The notes beneath the pieces are model-generated. The model was not told where the DNA came from. It saw only the letters and a program-made list of their open reading frames with translations, and searched no databases. DNA of 64,000 bases from Paenibacillus sp. BK033. GTDB lineage: Bacteria > Bacillota > Bacilli > Paenibacillales > Paenibacillaceae. Below, in pieces: positions 1 to 9,283 of the stretch. Numbering within the stretch: the stretch's first letter is position 1; each line of letters starts with the position of its first letter. The stretch spans positions 868,001 through 932,000 of the forward strand of contig NZ_SLVP01000001.1 in assembly GCF_004345425.1 (NCBI RefSeq). Direction: 5' to 3'. The position numbers were made by a program, and so were the translations under genes.

Positions 1-1
1 G

Positions 2-280
2 GGCACGATGGATTTGGACGGAGCAAAGAACAGGCTGGCTTTCATGCAGCAGACCAATATGAACACCGTCTTCGAATTGCAGCAGGATTGGAACAAGTAC
101 GGGGGAGGCTGCTTTGTCTTTGAAGAGCTGGATTCGATCAAGCCGCGCGAAGAGAATGTGACGGACCGTTCGGAGCTGAAAAAATATCAGGCGGAAGTCG
201 ACGCTCTGCTCGAGCTTTGGATTGAAAAGCTCCAGCCCTATGATGAACAAGGCTATAACCGTCGGCCGCGTTCGAACTAG
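2..280 (+). CDS. C-terminal part of an unknown protein, cut by the window edge
   Basis: The frame is open from the first bases of the window to a TAG stop and encodes at least 92 residues. An internal ATG at position 8 has no ribosome binding site in the seven bases before it, so the true start is most likely outside the window. The product is hydrophilic and acidic with many Glu, Gln and Lys residues, ends in an Arg-rich tail, and has no membrane segment. I do not recognise the family. A strong terminator four bases after the stop marks it as the last gene of its transcript. Confidence 0.55.
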   Translation, partial: GTMDLDGAKNRLAFMQQTNMNTVFELQQDWNKYGGGCFVFEELDSIKPREENVTDRSELKKYQAEVDALLELWIEKLQPYDEQGYNRRPRSN

Positions 281-283
281 ATG

Positions 284-324
284 ATAACAACCTGTCACCG
301 ATAAGGCAGGTTGTTATTTTTTTT
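284..324 (+). terminator. Rho-independent terminator
   Basis: A perfect 11-bp stem (ATAACAACCTG / CAGGTTGTTAT) with a 12-base loop is followed by a run of T. It ends the transcript of the partial gene at the left edge. Confidence 0.85.
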
Positions 325-460
325 ATCTGGAAGAAGACCGGTGGGTCATTACGGATATTCATAAGCCTGCGACGATGTTAACTTGCGACTCTATCAAGGT
401 TCACCTACAATCGAAGGTAGGACGTTATTGCCGCATAACGAGAGAAGAGGGGGAACAGCC

Positions 461-1066
461 ATGCAGACTTATACCGACCAGCAGTTTGAAGGCGTTGATT
501 TCAGCGGGGAAGACTTCAGGGAAGCCGAGCTTACGCGTTGTACGTTTATAAAATGCAGGTTTGTCGGGGCGCGGTTGGAGGAAGCGATTACGATAGGCTG
601 CAAGTTCGAATTATGCGATTTCCATGGCGCCGCGCTGAATGCTTCCGAGCATACGGAGACGGCGTTTACGAACGGTCTGTTTGAAGGAGCGAATCTGTTC
701 GTGGCGAAGTTCAACGCTTGCAAAATGACCGGTTCCGACTTTGCAGGCGCCGAGCTGAGCGGGATTACGATCGTGAAAGGCGATTGGTCCTATACCAATC
801 TTCGGCACGTAAAGCTGGACAAGCAGAATCTTCGGGAGGTTCGCTTCGTAGAGGCCGATCTGATGGGAGCGTCGCTCGAGAAATCGGATCTTCGCAAATG
901 CGATCTGACGCGGGCAAATTTGACGCAAACGAATTTAAGCGGCGCGGATTTGCGGGGTGCGGAGCTGGAAGGCGTGCCTTGGAAGACGGTTAATCTAAAA
1001 GGAGCGCGGATGGACACCGTACAGGCTATTACGCTGCTCCGGTCGCTAGGCGCAAAGGTAGAATGA
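461..1066 (+). CDS. Pentapeptide-repeat protein with a Qnr/MfpA-like C-terminus
   Basis: A 201-residue protein built almost wholly of A(D/N)LXX-type pentapeptide repeats (for example ADLMGA, ANLTQT, ADLRGA), which fold as a right-handed quadrilateral beta-helix. The start at 461 is chosen because AGAAGAGGGGG lies just upstream; the frame is open from 383 but that start has no such site. The last 20 residues (MDTVQAITLLRSLGAKVE) resemble the C-terminal helix by which Qnr/MfpA proteins dimerise, and the total length is close to Qnr (about 215). Those proteins mimic DNA and protect gyrase from quinolones. Gyrase protection here is inference; many pentapeptide proteins have no known role. Confidence 0.85.
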   Translation: MQTYTDQQFEGVDFSGEDFREAELTRCTFIKCRFVGARLEEAITIGCKFELCDFHGAALNASEHTETAFTNGLFEGANLFVAKFNACKMTGSDFAGAELSGITIVKGDWSYTNLRHVKLDKQNLREVRFVEADLMGASLEKSDLRKCDLTRANLTQTNLSGADLRGAELEGVPWKTVNLKGARMDTVQAITLLRSLGAKVE

Positions 1067-1141
1067 TGAAAGCGCATTGGAAATCTGCTAGGATAATCAG
1101 GAGTACTAATCTATTGATCATACCGAAGGGGAGAAGCGGAA

Positions 1142-1999
1142 ATGGCGCAATCTGCGGGCATTACGAGCTTTCTTGAGACAGTGAATGTAGAAACCGGCGA
1201 ACGGAGCATTCTTGCAGCATTCGATTATCTGATTGAAGCTCCGAACTGGACAAGCGATGGCAAGACCCTTATTTATAACAGCAAAGGCCGCATTTACCGT
1301 TTTGATATAGAAAAGAGGACCAGCACGGAAATCCCGTCCTCCTTCGCGGTGCATTGCAATAACGACCATGTATTGTCTCCGGACAATTCCCGTCTTGCCG
1401 TCAGCCATCATACGAGAGAAGACGGACAATCCCGTATTTATATTTTCCCGCTGGAGGGAGGAGATCCCGTTCTTGTCACGCCGATGGGACCAAGCTATCT
1501 GCACGGCTGGTCGCCGGACGGCCGAACCCTCGCTTATTGCGCGGAAAGGAAAGGCCAGTACGATATTTATGCGATTCCGGCGATTGGCGGCGAGGAGACG
1601 CAGCTGACGAATACGCCGGGACTCGATGACGGTCCCGAATACTCGCCCGATGGCGGTTATATCTGGTTCAACTCCGTCAGAACGGGTCTTATGCAGGTAT
1701 GGCGGATGAAGGCCGACGGCAGCGAGCAGACGCAAATGACGTTTGACGAGAGCAACAGCTGGTTCCCTCATGTGTCGCCGGACGGCAAGCAGGTTGCTTA
1801 TATCACTTATCGAAAAGGCGATGTGGCGCCGGGAGATCATCCGCCGAACAAGAATGTAGAGATTCGTATCATGTCCAGCGATGGCGGCGAATACCGCACG
1901 CTTGTTGAGCTCTTTGGCGGACAGGGGACGATTAACGTTAATTCCTGGTCCCCGGACAGCCGGAAGCTCGCTTTTGTCAGCTATCGTTTGGAAGCCTAG
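1142..1999 (+). CDS. TolB-like WD40/PD40 beta-propeller protein
   Basis: A 285-residue protein made of PD40 blades, seen as repeated [30 protein letters not shown] and [10 protein letters not shown] motifs, the signature of TolB-type six-bladed propellers. It has no signal peptide or membrane segment, so it is probably cytoplasmic, unlike periplasmic TolB. Such proteins in Bacillota are usually binding or scaffold modules without a catalytic site. AAGGGGAGAAG lies before the ATG. It is separated from the pentapeptide gene by 75 bases and could be read from the same promoter. The exact role is unknown. Confidence 0.85.
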   Translation: MAQSAGITSFLETVNVETGERSILAAFDYLIEAPNWTSDGKTLIYNSKGRIYRFDIEKRTSTEIPSSFAVHCNNDHVLSPDNSRLAVSHHTREDGQSRIYIFPLEGGDPVLVTPMGPSYLHGWSPDGRTLAYCAERKGQYDIYAIPAIGGEETQLTNTPGLDDGPEYSPDGGYIWFNSVRTGLMQVWRMKADGSEQTQMTFDESNSWFPHVSPDGKQVAYITYRKGDVAPGDHPPNKNVEIRIMSSDGGEYRTLVELFGGQGTINVNSWSPDSRKLAFVSYRLEA

Positions 2000-2007
2000 T
2001 CACACGG

Positions 2008-2058
2008 AAAAGCCGCACTTCGGTTGCCTATGAAAGGCAACGCGTAGTGCGGCTTTTT
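2008..2058. terminator. Bidirectional terminator between convergent genes
   Basis: A 12-bp stem AAAAGCCGCACT / AGTGCGGCTTTT encloses a second stem GTTGCCT / AGGCAAC. It has T runs on one strand and A runs on the other, so it can serve both the propeller gene and the LysR gene facing it. Confidence 0.85.
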
Positions 2059-2065
2059 CTGTCTG

Positions 2066-2953
2066 CTACAGACAGGAGTGCTTCATAAACTGGATAAAGG
2101 AACGGACATGGAATGCCAGGATATCGGCCTTCCGGAAGGCCAGGCAAATATGGCGCTGCTGTACGTTTCCCGGCAGCTCGCGAAGCACCAGCTCCTTGGC
2201 CTGCACCTCTCTTGTCACGCTGCGCCAAGGCAGCATCCCAATGCCAATTCCGTGCTTGACGGATTCCTTAATCGTCTCAATCGCCCCAAGCTCCATAATA
2301 ACCGTCCATTCCAGGCCGTTATCCCTCGCCCATAGCTCGGACAACTCCCTGGAGGTTGAACCGTGTTCATGCAGGAGGAAGGATTGATCCCTCAAATCCT
2401 CAACGAGAATGGTTTCCTTGTGGGCGAGCGGATGATGATAAGGGAGCACCAGCTTCAAGTCGTCATCAGCCAGCGGAATAATTTCGAGATCGTCAAAGGG
2501 CCGGACGATTAGCGATACAACCGCGACGTCAATCTCGAAATCTCGCAGCAGATTAATGACGGTTCCGGCCTGCTTCACCGTCATTTGCGGCATAACCTTG
2601 TCGTATTCGGCTTGAAAGGCAGCCAGATAGGGCGGCAGGAAATAGGTAGCCGGCGTGTAGCTTGCCCCTATCTTCAGATGCCCCCGGCCCTGCTCCCGGT
2701 GCTCCTTCATGAGCTGACCGGATTCATCCAGTAACGCGCAAATCCGTTTGGCATAGGGCAGCAGGGTTTGTCCCGCATCCGTCAGCCGCAGCTGCCGGGG
2801 GTGCTTATAGAACAGCTCAACGCCAAGCGCCTCCTCGAGTTTTTTTAAATGAAAGCTGACCGTTGGCTGTTTAAGCTGAAGCTCGGCTGCAACCTCGGTT
2901 AAGGTAGACAGGCGTGCGGCGTGGGCAAATACGCGAAGCTGCTGAATATTCAT
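2066..2953 (-). CDS. LysR-family transcriptional regulator
   Basis: A 295-residue LysR regulator. Residues 1-60 form the winged helix-turn-helix (LTEVAAELQLKQPTVSFHLKKLEE). The rest is a periplasmic-binding-like effector domain starting near LKIGASYTPATYFLPP, in the CysL/YwfK/CbbR-like branch. It is transcribed away from an ABC importer operon with about 170 bases between the two starts, the usual layout for a LysR protein that controls its neighbour. The AT-rich intergenic stretch has several T-N11-A type sites, but I cannot assign one box. The effector is unknown and would be expected to reflect the transported substrate. Confidence 0.9.
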   Translation of the reverse strand: MNIQQLRVFAHAARLSTLTEVAAELQLKQPTVSFHLKKLEEALGVELFYKHPRQLRLTDAGQTLLPYAKRICALLDESGQLMKEHREQGRGHLKIGASYTPATYFLPPYLAAFQAEYDKVMPQMTVKQAGTVINLLRDFEIDVAVVSLIVRPFDDLEIIPLADDDLKLVLPYHHPLAHKETILVEDLRDQSFLLHEHGSTSRELSELWARDNGLEWTVIMELGAIETIKESVKHGIGIGMLPWRSVTREVQAKELVLRELPGNVQQRHICLAFRKADILAFHVRSFIQFMKHSCL

Positions 2954-3121
2954 TATTGGCTCATCTCCTTAACTATCCTTGTCATACTATAGATAATTTC
3001 GATGAACCTATCAATATGAATAGATATTATTTAATATAACTTTATCATTCACTTAATCTTCCATTTACAATCCGTCGTTAATCTGAGAATGAAAGAAAAA
3101 GACATTGGAGGGGTAAGAGAA

Positions 3122-4261
3122 ATGGCAAACGGATATAAATGGAAGGGTCTTATGCTTGTCAGCGTCCTGGCGGCAACAGCAGCACTTTCGGCATGCGGAA
3201 ATAACGGCAATAACGAGGCTAACACGGCAGCGGCAGGCAACGGTGCAGCGAATGCTTCGGCGACAACCGAAGCAAGCACGGAACCATCAGCGGATGCTGC
3301 GGCAAGCCCGGCTGCGGCGGACGCAAGCAAGGATGAGCCTCTCGTTGTATATTTGAATGATTTCGACGATATCGTAAAACCAATGTTCGAAGAGAAGACA
3401 GGCTATAAGCTGGAGATCGTATCCGGCAACGGCGCCGAGATCGCTTCCCGGATCGAAGCGGAAAAAGGCAACCCGCATTGGGATGTGGTCTGGATGGACT
3501 CGATGCCAACCATCGACCAAATGGGCAAAAACGGGCAGCTGCTCGACAACTGGACGCCAAGCAATCTGGATGGATTGACGGATTTTGCCAAGACGGTTGT
3601 TCCTTCCAACAATACTTACTTCCCAACTGGCGCTCATGCAGCATCCGTTATCGTCTATAACACGAAAGCATTTGACGCAAGCAGCGCTCCCAAAACATGG
3701 GATGACCTGCTTGACGCGAAATATAAAGGCGCAGTAGGCATGGCCGATCCGGCCGTAGCCGCACCTGCGTATCCGTTCGTAGCGTGGTTCTTCCAATCCA
3801 AAGGCATGGATCAGGGCAAAACCTATTTCGAAAGCCTTATGAAAAACGGCGTTCACGTTTATCCGAAGAACCCTAACGTAGCTAAAGCGCTGACCGACGG
3901 CGAGATCAAAGCGGCAGCTCTTCAAGAAAGCAATGCGTACACGCTGAAAAATGCCGGCGAACCGGTTGATATTATCTGGCCGGCGGAGGGTGCACCGGCA
4001 TCGGTTCGCGTGGCCGCGATTCAGAAGGAGTCCAAGCATCAGGAAGCGGCAAAAGCATTCGTTGAATTCCTGCTTGATCCGGCAACCCAGCAAGCGCTTA
4101 TCGATAAAGGCGACGAGAGCTATTTCGAGCCATCGGTAAAAGGCGTTAACGCAAAAGCCGACCGTGCGGCAGACGCAAAGCTGGTTGTAGCGGAAGCCGG
4201 CTGGGCGGGCGAGCATGAAGGCGAAATCAAACAATGGTTCGCGGATAACGCGGTGAAATAA
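3122..4261 (+). CDS. ABC transporter substrate-binding lipoprotein (iron / 2-aminoethylphosphonate / thiamine type)
   Basis: A 379-residue extracellular solute-binding protein. The start at 3122 follows TTGGAGGGGTAAGAGAA; an upstream in-frame ATG at 3089 is less well placed. The signal peptide ends in the lipobox LSAC with the lipid-anchored Cys at residue 25, followed by an Ala/Asn/Thr-rich linker to about residue 75. The binding domain has the family-6/8 pattern seen in Fe(III), thiamine and phosphonate binding proteins (VVYLNDFDD, WDVVWMDSMPT, YKGAVGMADPAVAAPAYPF). It is the first gene of a tightly coupled operon; its stop overlaps the next ATG by one base. The substrate cannot be fixed from sequence alone. 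Confidence 0.9.
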   Translation: MANGYKWKGLMLVSVLAATAALSACGNNGNNEANTAAAGNGAANASATTEASTEPSADAAASPAAADASKDEPLVVYLNDFDDIVKPMFEEKTGYKLEIVSGNGAEIASRIEAEKGNPHWDVVWMDSMPTIDQMGKNGQLLDNWTPSNLDGLTDFAKTVVPSNNTYFPTGAHAASVIVYNTKAFDASSAPKTWDDLLDAKYKGAVGMADPAVAAPAYPFVAWFFQSKGMDQGKTYFESLMKNGVHVYPKNPNVAKALTDGEIKAAALQESNAYTLKNAGEPVDIIWPAEGAPASVRVAAIQKESKHQEAAKAFVEFLLDPATQQALIDKGDESYFEPSVKGVNAKADRAADAKLVVAEAGWAGEHEGEIKQWFADNAVK

Positions 4262-5955
4262 TGCTGCGACTCGGGACTCAAGGAAACCGGACTGGCTGGC
4301 TCGTGCTGGCCGTCCTGTTTCTACTTATTCTGCTGCCGCTTATTGCCGTCGTTATTCAAGTACTCCTCCCGGGAGTATTTTTTGGTCATTTCGAGCTTGG
4401 CGATCTATCGCTTCTGCTGGATGTATTCCGGCGGCCGCTTTGGTATGTTTCGTTGAAAAATTCGGTCATGCTTGGCATTGGAACAACGGTTCTCGCCACC
4501 ATTATCGGCACGGCCATCGCGATGGCCAGATCGAACTGGGCCTTCCGCGGAGCCAAGCTGCTTGATTTTGCCGTATGGATTCTGATTATTACGCCATCCT
4601 TCATTTTGGCGCAGGGCTGGGTCATGTTTGCCTCGGCGGACGGACTTGCAGCCAAATGGCTGGGCTGGGATAGTCTTCATTCTTTTATTTTTCAGCCAAT
4701 CGGACTTATTGTCGTCATGACGCTCAGCAAGTTCCCGCTTGCTTATCTAACCGTTTATTCCGCGCTGGAGTGGAAGGTTGAGCGGCTGAGCGAGGCGGCG
4801 CGATTGTCCGGGGGGTCCAGCTGGACGGTATGGCGTACCATTCAAGCTCCGCTTTTGCTTCCGGCTATCTGTTCCGGAGCCATGCTCGTATTTATGGATA
4901 CGGTAGGCGATTTTGGTCTTCCGGCGTCCATTGCGACCATTTTCCGTTTTCCAACCTTGCCTTATTCGATTTATTCCGCGTTATACACGTCGCCGATCCG
5001 TTTCGATATGGCCGGGGCGTTATCGTTTTATCTCGTGCTGCTCATTGCCCTGGCGATGAGCGTTCAGCTGTATGCCATGCGCAAGTCGCGTTATGATTTC
5101 CTGTCTTCGAGAGCAACGCGTTCGGAACCGAAGAAACCGCGAAAGGGCGGGATTTACCTTGTTATTGGCAATATCGTGTTTCTTGCCATCGTCATCGGCA
5201 TTCCGTTTGGCTCCAATCTGCTAATGTCTATTTCGGGCAGCTCGACCGCCGGCAAGGGGCGCGAGTTGACGTTCGAACATTATAAAGCTTTATTTACCGG
5301 AAATAACCGCAATTTGCTCGAAGGCCTTGTCCATTCGCTGGAGATTGCCGCCGTGGCAGCCGGTATCGGTCTGCTTGTAGGATTCCTTGTCGCGTATGTG
5401 CTGACGTATTCGCAGTTCAAGCTGCGCAAAACCATTGACGTCATCTCGCTTGTATCCCTTGCCGTACCGGGTATCGTACTCGGGATCGGGTATATCTTCA
5501 TCTGGAATCAGGCCTGGCTCGAGAAGATTGGACTTCTGCTGTACGGAACGCCGTGGATTCTGATTCTGGCAAGCGTGGCCGGCGTGATTCCGGTTATTAC
5601 TCGCGTAGTTGTCGGGGCAATGGCGAAGGTGCCGAGACAGCTGCTGTCGGCGGCGCAGATGCAAGGGGCGTCGTTCAGCCAGAGAGTGACCACGATTCTG
5701 ATGCCGTTGATCAAAGGGGCGCTCCTGTACGCGGGTCTGGCCGCGTTTGGAGCTAGCGTATTCGATCTGGCGATCTCGTCCATTCTGTATCCGCCTAACT
5801 TTATGACGCTGCCGGTTGTCATCAACAAGGCATTCGAGGATCTCCAGTTTGGTTACGCGGCAGCCGCAACGCTGACCGGCGGGGGAATTGTCATTCTGAT
5901 CATTGCCGTAATGGAATTGCTTATTAAACCTTCAAGAAAGCGGGTAAAATCATGA
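4261..5955 (+). CDS. ABC transporter permease, two fused permease domains
   Basis: A 564-residue membrane protein with two BPD_transp_1 domains in tandem (roughly residues 60-270 and 355-560) and about 12 hydrophobic segments. Each half carries an EAA-type loop (SEAARLSGGSSWTVW and SAAQMQGASFSQRV), the contact point for the ATPase. This fused arrangement is typical of FbpB-type iron and phosphonate importers, so one polypeptide supplies the whole channel. It overlaps the upstream lipoprotein gene by one base (TAATG) and the downstream ATPase gene by four (ATGA), implying translational coupling. Confidence 0.93.
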   Translation: MLRLGTQGNRTGWLVLAVLFLLILLPLIAVVIQVLLPGVFFGHFELGDLSLLLDVFRRPLWYVSLKNSVMLGIGTTVLATIIGTAIAMARSNWAFRGAKLLDFAVWILIITPSFILAQGWVMFASADGLAAKWLGWDSLHSFIFQPIGLIVVMTLSKFPLAYLTVYSALEWKVERLSEAARLSGGSSWTVWRTIQAPLLLPAICSGAMLVFMDTVGDFGLPASIATIFRFPTLPYSIYSALYTSPIRFDMAGALSFYLVLLIALAMSVQLYAMRKSRYDFLSSRATRSEPKKPRKGGIYLVIGNIVFLAIVIGIPFGSNLLMSISGSSTAGKGRELTFEHYKALFTGNNRNLLEGLVHSLEIAAVAAGIGLLVGFLVAYVLTYSQFKLRKTIDVISLVSLAVPGIVLGIGYIFIWNQAWLEKIGLLLYGTPWILILASVAGVIPVITRVVVGAMAKVPRQLLSAAQMQGASFSQRVTTILMPLIKGALLYAGLAAFGASVFDLAISSILYPPNFMTLPVVINKAFEDLQFGYAAAATLTGGGIVILIIAVMELLIKPSRKRVKS

Positions 5956-7037
5956 CGAATACGATACTGGAAGTCGAACGGCTGGGCAAATCCTTTGGTT
6001 CCCATACCGCGCTGCGGAACATTAATTTCTCGGTAAAGCAAGGGGAGATTATAAGCGTGCTTGGACCGTCCGGCTGCGGCAAATCTACGCTGCTTCAGCT
6101 GATCGCCGGGCTTCAGCAGCCGGACGAAGGCGAGATCCGCCTGCGCGGCATAACGGTTGCGTCGGTATCCAAGCTTGTCGCTCCGGAGAAACGCGGCATC
6201 AACATGGTGTTTCAGGATTACGCGTTATGGCCGCATATGACGATCTATGACAATATCGCTTACGGGCTCCGCAGGCAAAAGGTCGCGGCAGGGGCAATCC
6301 GCGAACAAATTGCGGAGCTAGTAGCACTGCTGCATCTGGAAGGGCTGGAGGACCGGCTTCCGCCGCAATTGTCGGGCGGACAACAGCAGCGGGTAGCAAT
6401 CGCGCGCGCTCTGGCGACTAGGCCCGACCTGCTGCTGCTTGACGAGCCGCTTTCGAACCTGGACATGCGCCTCCGCATCGAGATGCGCTCGGAGATGGCT
6501 TATCTGTTCCGTCAGCTGGGCACAACCGTCTTCCACGTTACGCATGATCCCGATGAAGCCTTTGCCATGGCCGATCGTTTGATGATTATGCGGGCAGGCG
6601 CCGTTGACCAGATTGACCGTCCGCAAATATGCTACGATCGCCCGGCAACCCTGTCCGCGGCTATGCTGCTTGGAGCGGGCAATCGCTTGAAGAGCAAGCT
6701 GGTGCGGGTTGGGGAGCATACGACCGTACGAATTGCGGGGCAAGAAATCGTAGGAACGCTGCCAGGCTCCCCGAAGGTGCAAGCAACCGAGCAGGTTGAC
6801 CTGCTGTTCCGCCCGGATTCGGCTGAATGGCAGCCCGTACCGGCGTCATCGGCGAACCAGCTGCCCGTTCATGTGCTGCATAGCGTATTCGAAGGCAAGC
6901 GCTGGCGGGTGCTGGCGAAGACATCCGACGGGCAGCCAATCTCCTTCCTGCATGATGAATATCTGGATGCGGGTGAGGAAGGCACTCTGCAGATCAACGC
7001 TTCGGACGCGTTTGTGTATCCTCAGCAATCGGCATAA
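5952..7037 (+). CDS. ABC transporter ATP-binding protein
   Basis: A 361-residue ATPase that powers the importer encoded by the two preceding genes. Walker A is GPSGCGKST, the signature is LSGGQQQR, Walker B is LLLLDEPLSNLD, and the switch His lies in HVTHD. Residues after about 240 form a TOBE-like regulatory domain, as in FbpC/PotA/PhnT-type proteins. The four-base ATGA overlap with the permease gene and the terminator just after the stop define a three-gene operon. The N-terminus matches the CUT/iron/phosphonate ATPase class. Confidence 0.93.
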   Translation: MTNTILEVERLGKSFGSHTALRNINFSVKQGEIISVLGPSGCGKSTLLQLIAGLQQPDEGEIRLRGITVASVSKLVAPEKRGINMVFQDYALWPHMTIYDNIAYGLRRQKVAAGAIREQIAELVALLHLEGLEDRLPPQLSGGQQQRVAIARALATRPDLLLLDEPLSNLDMRLRIEMRSEMAYLFRQLGTTVFHVTHDPDEAFAMADRLMIMRAGAVDQIDRPQICYDRPATLSAAMLLGAGNRLKSKLVRVGEHTTVRIAGQEIVGTLPGSPKVQATEQVDLLFRPDSAEWQPVPASSANQLPVHVLHSVFEGKRWRVLAKTSDGQPISFLHDEYLDAGEEGTLQINASDAFVYPQQSA

Positions 7038-7047
7038 AGGCATCAGG

Positions 7048-7078
7048 AAAGAGACAACCATGCGGTTGTCTCTTTTTT
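7048..7078 (+). terminator. Rho-independent terminator of the ABC importer operon
   Basis: A 12-bp stem AAAGAGACAACC / GGTTGTCTCTTT with an ATGC loop followed by T residues, 11 bases after the ATPase stop. Confidence 0.88.
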
Positions 7079-7135
7079 GAATTCAAAGATTGGTCGCCGA
7101 TAGCCGTTTCACCTTGTTAACACCACAATTGCGGA

Positions 7136-7840
7136 TTAGAAGAAATAAGGCGGGTTGGGCTGCTGGAGATGGCCGAAGGCTTTCGGATGCTGCTGCTGTG
7201 GGTAAGGCTGGGATCCAAACGGGCCGAAGGGGCCGTAGTTCTGCGGTTCATTGGGATAGGGATAATAGGGCTGCCCGGCTTCCGGCTCGCGCGTCATTTG
7301 CTGCGGATGGCAATTGGCCGGCGGGCCGATGACCGTCGTATCCGTAATCGGTGCCAGCGTTTCTTTGACCATCTGCTCGTTCAGGCAGTACGTATGGGCA
7401 AGCACGCCGGGAGGCGTCAGGCGCAGCATATCGGAATAACCGATAAACTCCGGAACCGGTGCGTCAAAGATTGCAAGGAGGTGGGTGTTATCCACCGTAG
7501 CGATTTCGTAATGCGGCCAGCCTTGCGGCACGTTGGCGACTTGGCCGGGCTGAATCTGGAAGTTCAGCAGCTTTTTCGTAAACGGATTAATGATCGATAC
7601 AACGGCCGAACCGGCAATGCAATAGACCAATTCGGATGCGTTCTGGTGAATATGAGGCTCAACCACATTCGAACGGCTTAGGTAAATATCCAGCAAGGAA
7701 ACATTGCCAAGCGTATTTAATTGTTCAATCGACAAGGTATTGATAAAGTTTCGGTTGTCTTTCTTGAACGTTGTGTTTGTGTTCACGTCGTACCAGAATT
7801 GCACATTAGGGGATGTGAAATCCATATAGGATACCGCCAC
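7136..7840 (-). CDS. Single-domain cupin protein with a Pro/Gln/Tyr-rich tail
   Basis: A 234-residue protein. Residues 35-150 form one cupin barrel: the first motif is PHIHQNASELVYCIAG (His, His, Glu ligands) and the second is VPQGWPHYEI. From about residue 180 the chain turns into a low-complexity tail rich in Pro, Gln, Tyr, Gly and Phe (YYPYPNEPQNYGPFGPFG), a composition seen in spore-coat and exosporium proteins. It lies 66 bases after the bicupin gene on the same strand, so co-transcription is likely. The tail suggests a surface or coat location; that is inference. No enzymatic activity can be named. Confidence 0.8.
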   Translation of the reverse strand: MAVSYMDFTSPNVQFWYDVNTNTTFKKDNRNFINTLSIEQLNTLGNVSLLDIYLSRSNVVEPHIHQNASELVYCIAGSAVVSIINPFTKKLLNFQIQPGQVANVPQGWPHYEIATVDNTHLLAIFDAPVPEFIGYSDMLRLTPPGVLAHTYCLNEQMVKETLAPITDTTVIGPPANCHPQQMTREPEAGQPYYPYPNEPQNYGPFGPFGSQPYPQQQHPKAFGHLQQPNPPYFF

Positions 7841-7906
7841 TAGTTCTCCGCCTCTCTTACTTGGACTAATGGGATATCCTATGCCTTCGCCCGGCAGGAC
7901 GTTCGC

Positions 7907-9172
7907 CTATTTCAAATAGGACTTCCCCGGGTACTTCACGACCGGCCATTTCTCCTTGCGCAGCGCGTTCAGAAGCTCGGGACCGACATGCAGATTATCT
8001 CTTACAAGATCCCTTGGCGTAAGCGCCATCCATTGGTTGAGGGAGACGTCCATAAACCGGTCGCTCTTGAACATCTCCAGAAACCATAAGGACTCATCGC
8101 CGGTATTCTGAATGTAATGTCCATAAGCAAACGGCACGTAACCGACATCCCCGGCCCGGTAATCAAACGTTCTTGCGGCACCGTTTCCGGCAAAGACGGT
8201 CATCCGTCCTTGTCCGGTCAAATAATATTGCCATTCGTCATTGTTCGGATGCCAATGCAGTTCCCGCATCGCACCGGGCTTGATCTCGACAAGCGCTGCG
8301 GCAATCGTTTTGGCGGCATGAAAGTTGGTGGAGTCGGCAATCCGAACCGTACCGCCGGGCGTCACGATAGGCGTCTGGGCAAGAAGGCGGTATTTGAAGC
8401 TTTGCGGCACCGTACCGTAAGGGGAATGAACCTGTTGGCTTTCGAGCGGGCCGGGTACGTTATCCTGAAAAATATAAAGCTGATCCGTCGGAATCGAATC
8501 AAAGGCAGACTCCGGTACGCCAAAGTTAGCGCATAACACGTCTTTTGGCGTATGGGCGAACCAGTCGGAAATCGACAGCGTGTTCAGATCGGAAAATTTG
8601 CCGTCGTCAAAAACAAGCAGGAACTCGCAGCCATGCTCAAGCCCTTGTATGGAATGCGGCAGTCCCGCCGGGAAAAACCATAAGTCGCCCGCTTCCACGT
8701 CCGCGATAAAATTGCGTCCGTCCTGATCGACGGATGTAATCCGCGCGCTTCCCCATATCATGTAGGCCCACTCGGATTGCTGATGCCAATGCAGCTCTCG
8801 GACGCCGCCGGGCGTCAGATACATGTTTACCCCCGCCAGCGTTGTGGCAATCGGCATTTCGCGCTGCGTAATCTCGCGGGACCAGCCTCCCTGATTGAGC
8901 TGCATATGCGTATCGGAGAACGAGAATTTCAGGTTAGGCACCAGTCCGTTATCGGTTATCGGGGGACGAAGCATATCGGGATTTTCCAAGTCCCTCATAA
9001 TATCGCGCGGACCCAAGTCGGGTCCGCCCGCGCAATCGCTAGGCCGGTAAGGCTGAGGTACGGCAAACGGTTCGCTTTTCCCATCCTTAACGTCAGGCGA
9101 CAGGTTGTTGGAATCAGCAGGCTGCATATTAGAAGAAGCGTTGGCATGGCTGCCGGCGTTCGAATCGTTCAT
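7907..9172 (-). CDS. Oxalate decarboxylase-family bicupin with an altered lid
   Basis: A 421-residue bicupin, start supported by TAGGAGGGAAAGGA. Known oxalate decarboxylases (OxdC) turn oxalate into formate and CO2 with Mn and O2. All metal ligands are present at a constant offset of +33 from Bacillus subtilis OxdC numbering as I recall it: His128, His130, Glu134, His173 in the N-cupin and His306, His308, Glu313, His352 in the C-cupin, plus Glu366 (OxdC Glu333). The mobile lid, SENST (161-165) in OxdC, reads SDLNT at 194-198, so the catalytic Glu162 is an Asp and Asn163 is a Leu. No signal peptide; the first 45 residues are low-complexity. Activity may differ from a standard decarboxylase. 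Confidence 0.9.
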   Translation of the reverse strand: MNDSNAGSHANASSNMQPADSNNLSPDVKDGKSEPFAVPQPYRPSDCAGGPDLGPRDIMRDLENPDMLRPPITDNGLVPNLKFSFSDTHMQLNQGGWSREITQREMPIATTLAGVNMYLTPGGVRELHWHQQSEWAYMIWGSARITSVDQDGRNFIADVEAGDLWFFPAGLPHSIQGLEHGCEFLLVFDDGKFSDLNTLSISDWFAHTPKDVLCANFGVPESAFDSIPTDQLYIFQDNVPGPLESQQVHSPYGTVPQSFKYRLLAQTPIVTPGGTVRIADSTNFHAAKTIAAALVEIKPGAMRELHWHPNNDEWQYYLTGQGRMTVFAGNGAARTFDYRAGDVGYVPFAYGHYIQNTGDESLWFLEMFKSDRFMDVSLNQWMALTPRDLVRDNLHVGPELLNALRKEKWPVVKYPGKSYLK

Positions 9173-9245
9173 TCCTTTCCCTCCTATATAAGCTCTTCAA
9201 GCAAACATATGACGGAAGGGTTGGTTTTTATGAGGCAGGCTGGCA

Positions 9246-9273
9246 GAAAAAAAGCCGGGCAATCTGCCCGGCT
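9246..9273 (-). terminator. Terminator after the pirin gene
   Basis: On the minus strand the stem AGCCGGGC / GCCCGGCT with a five-base loop is followed by seven T residues, about 10 bases past the pirin stop. Confidence 0.85.
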
Positions 9274-9283
9274 GTCATGCGAT

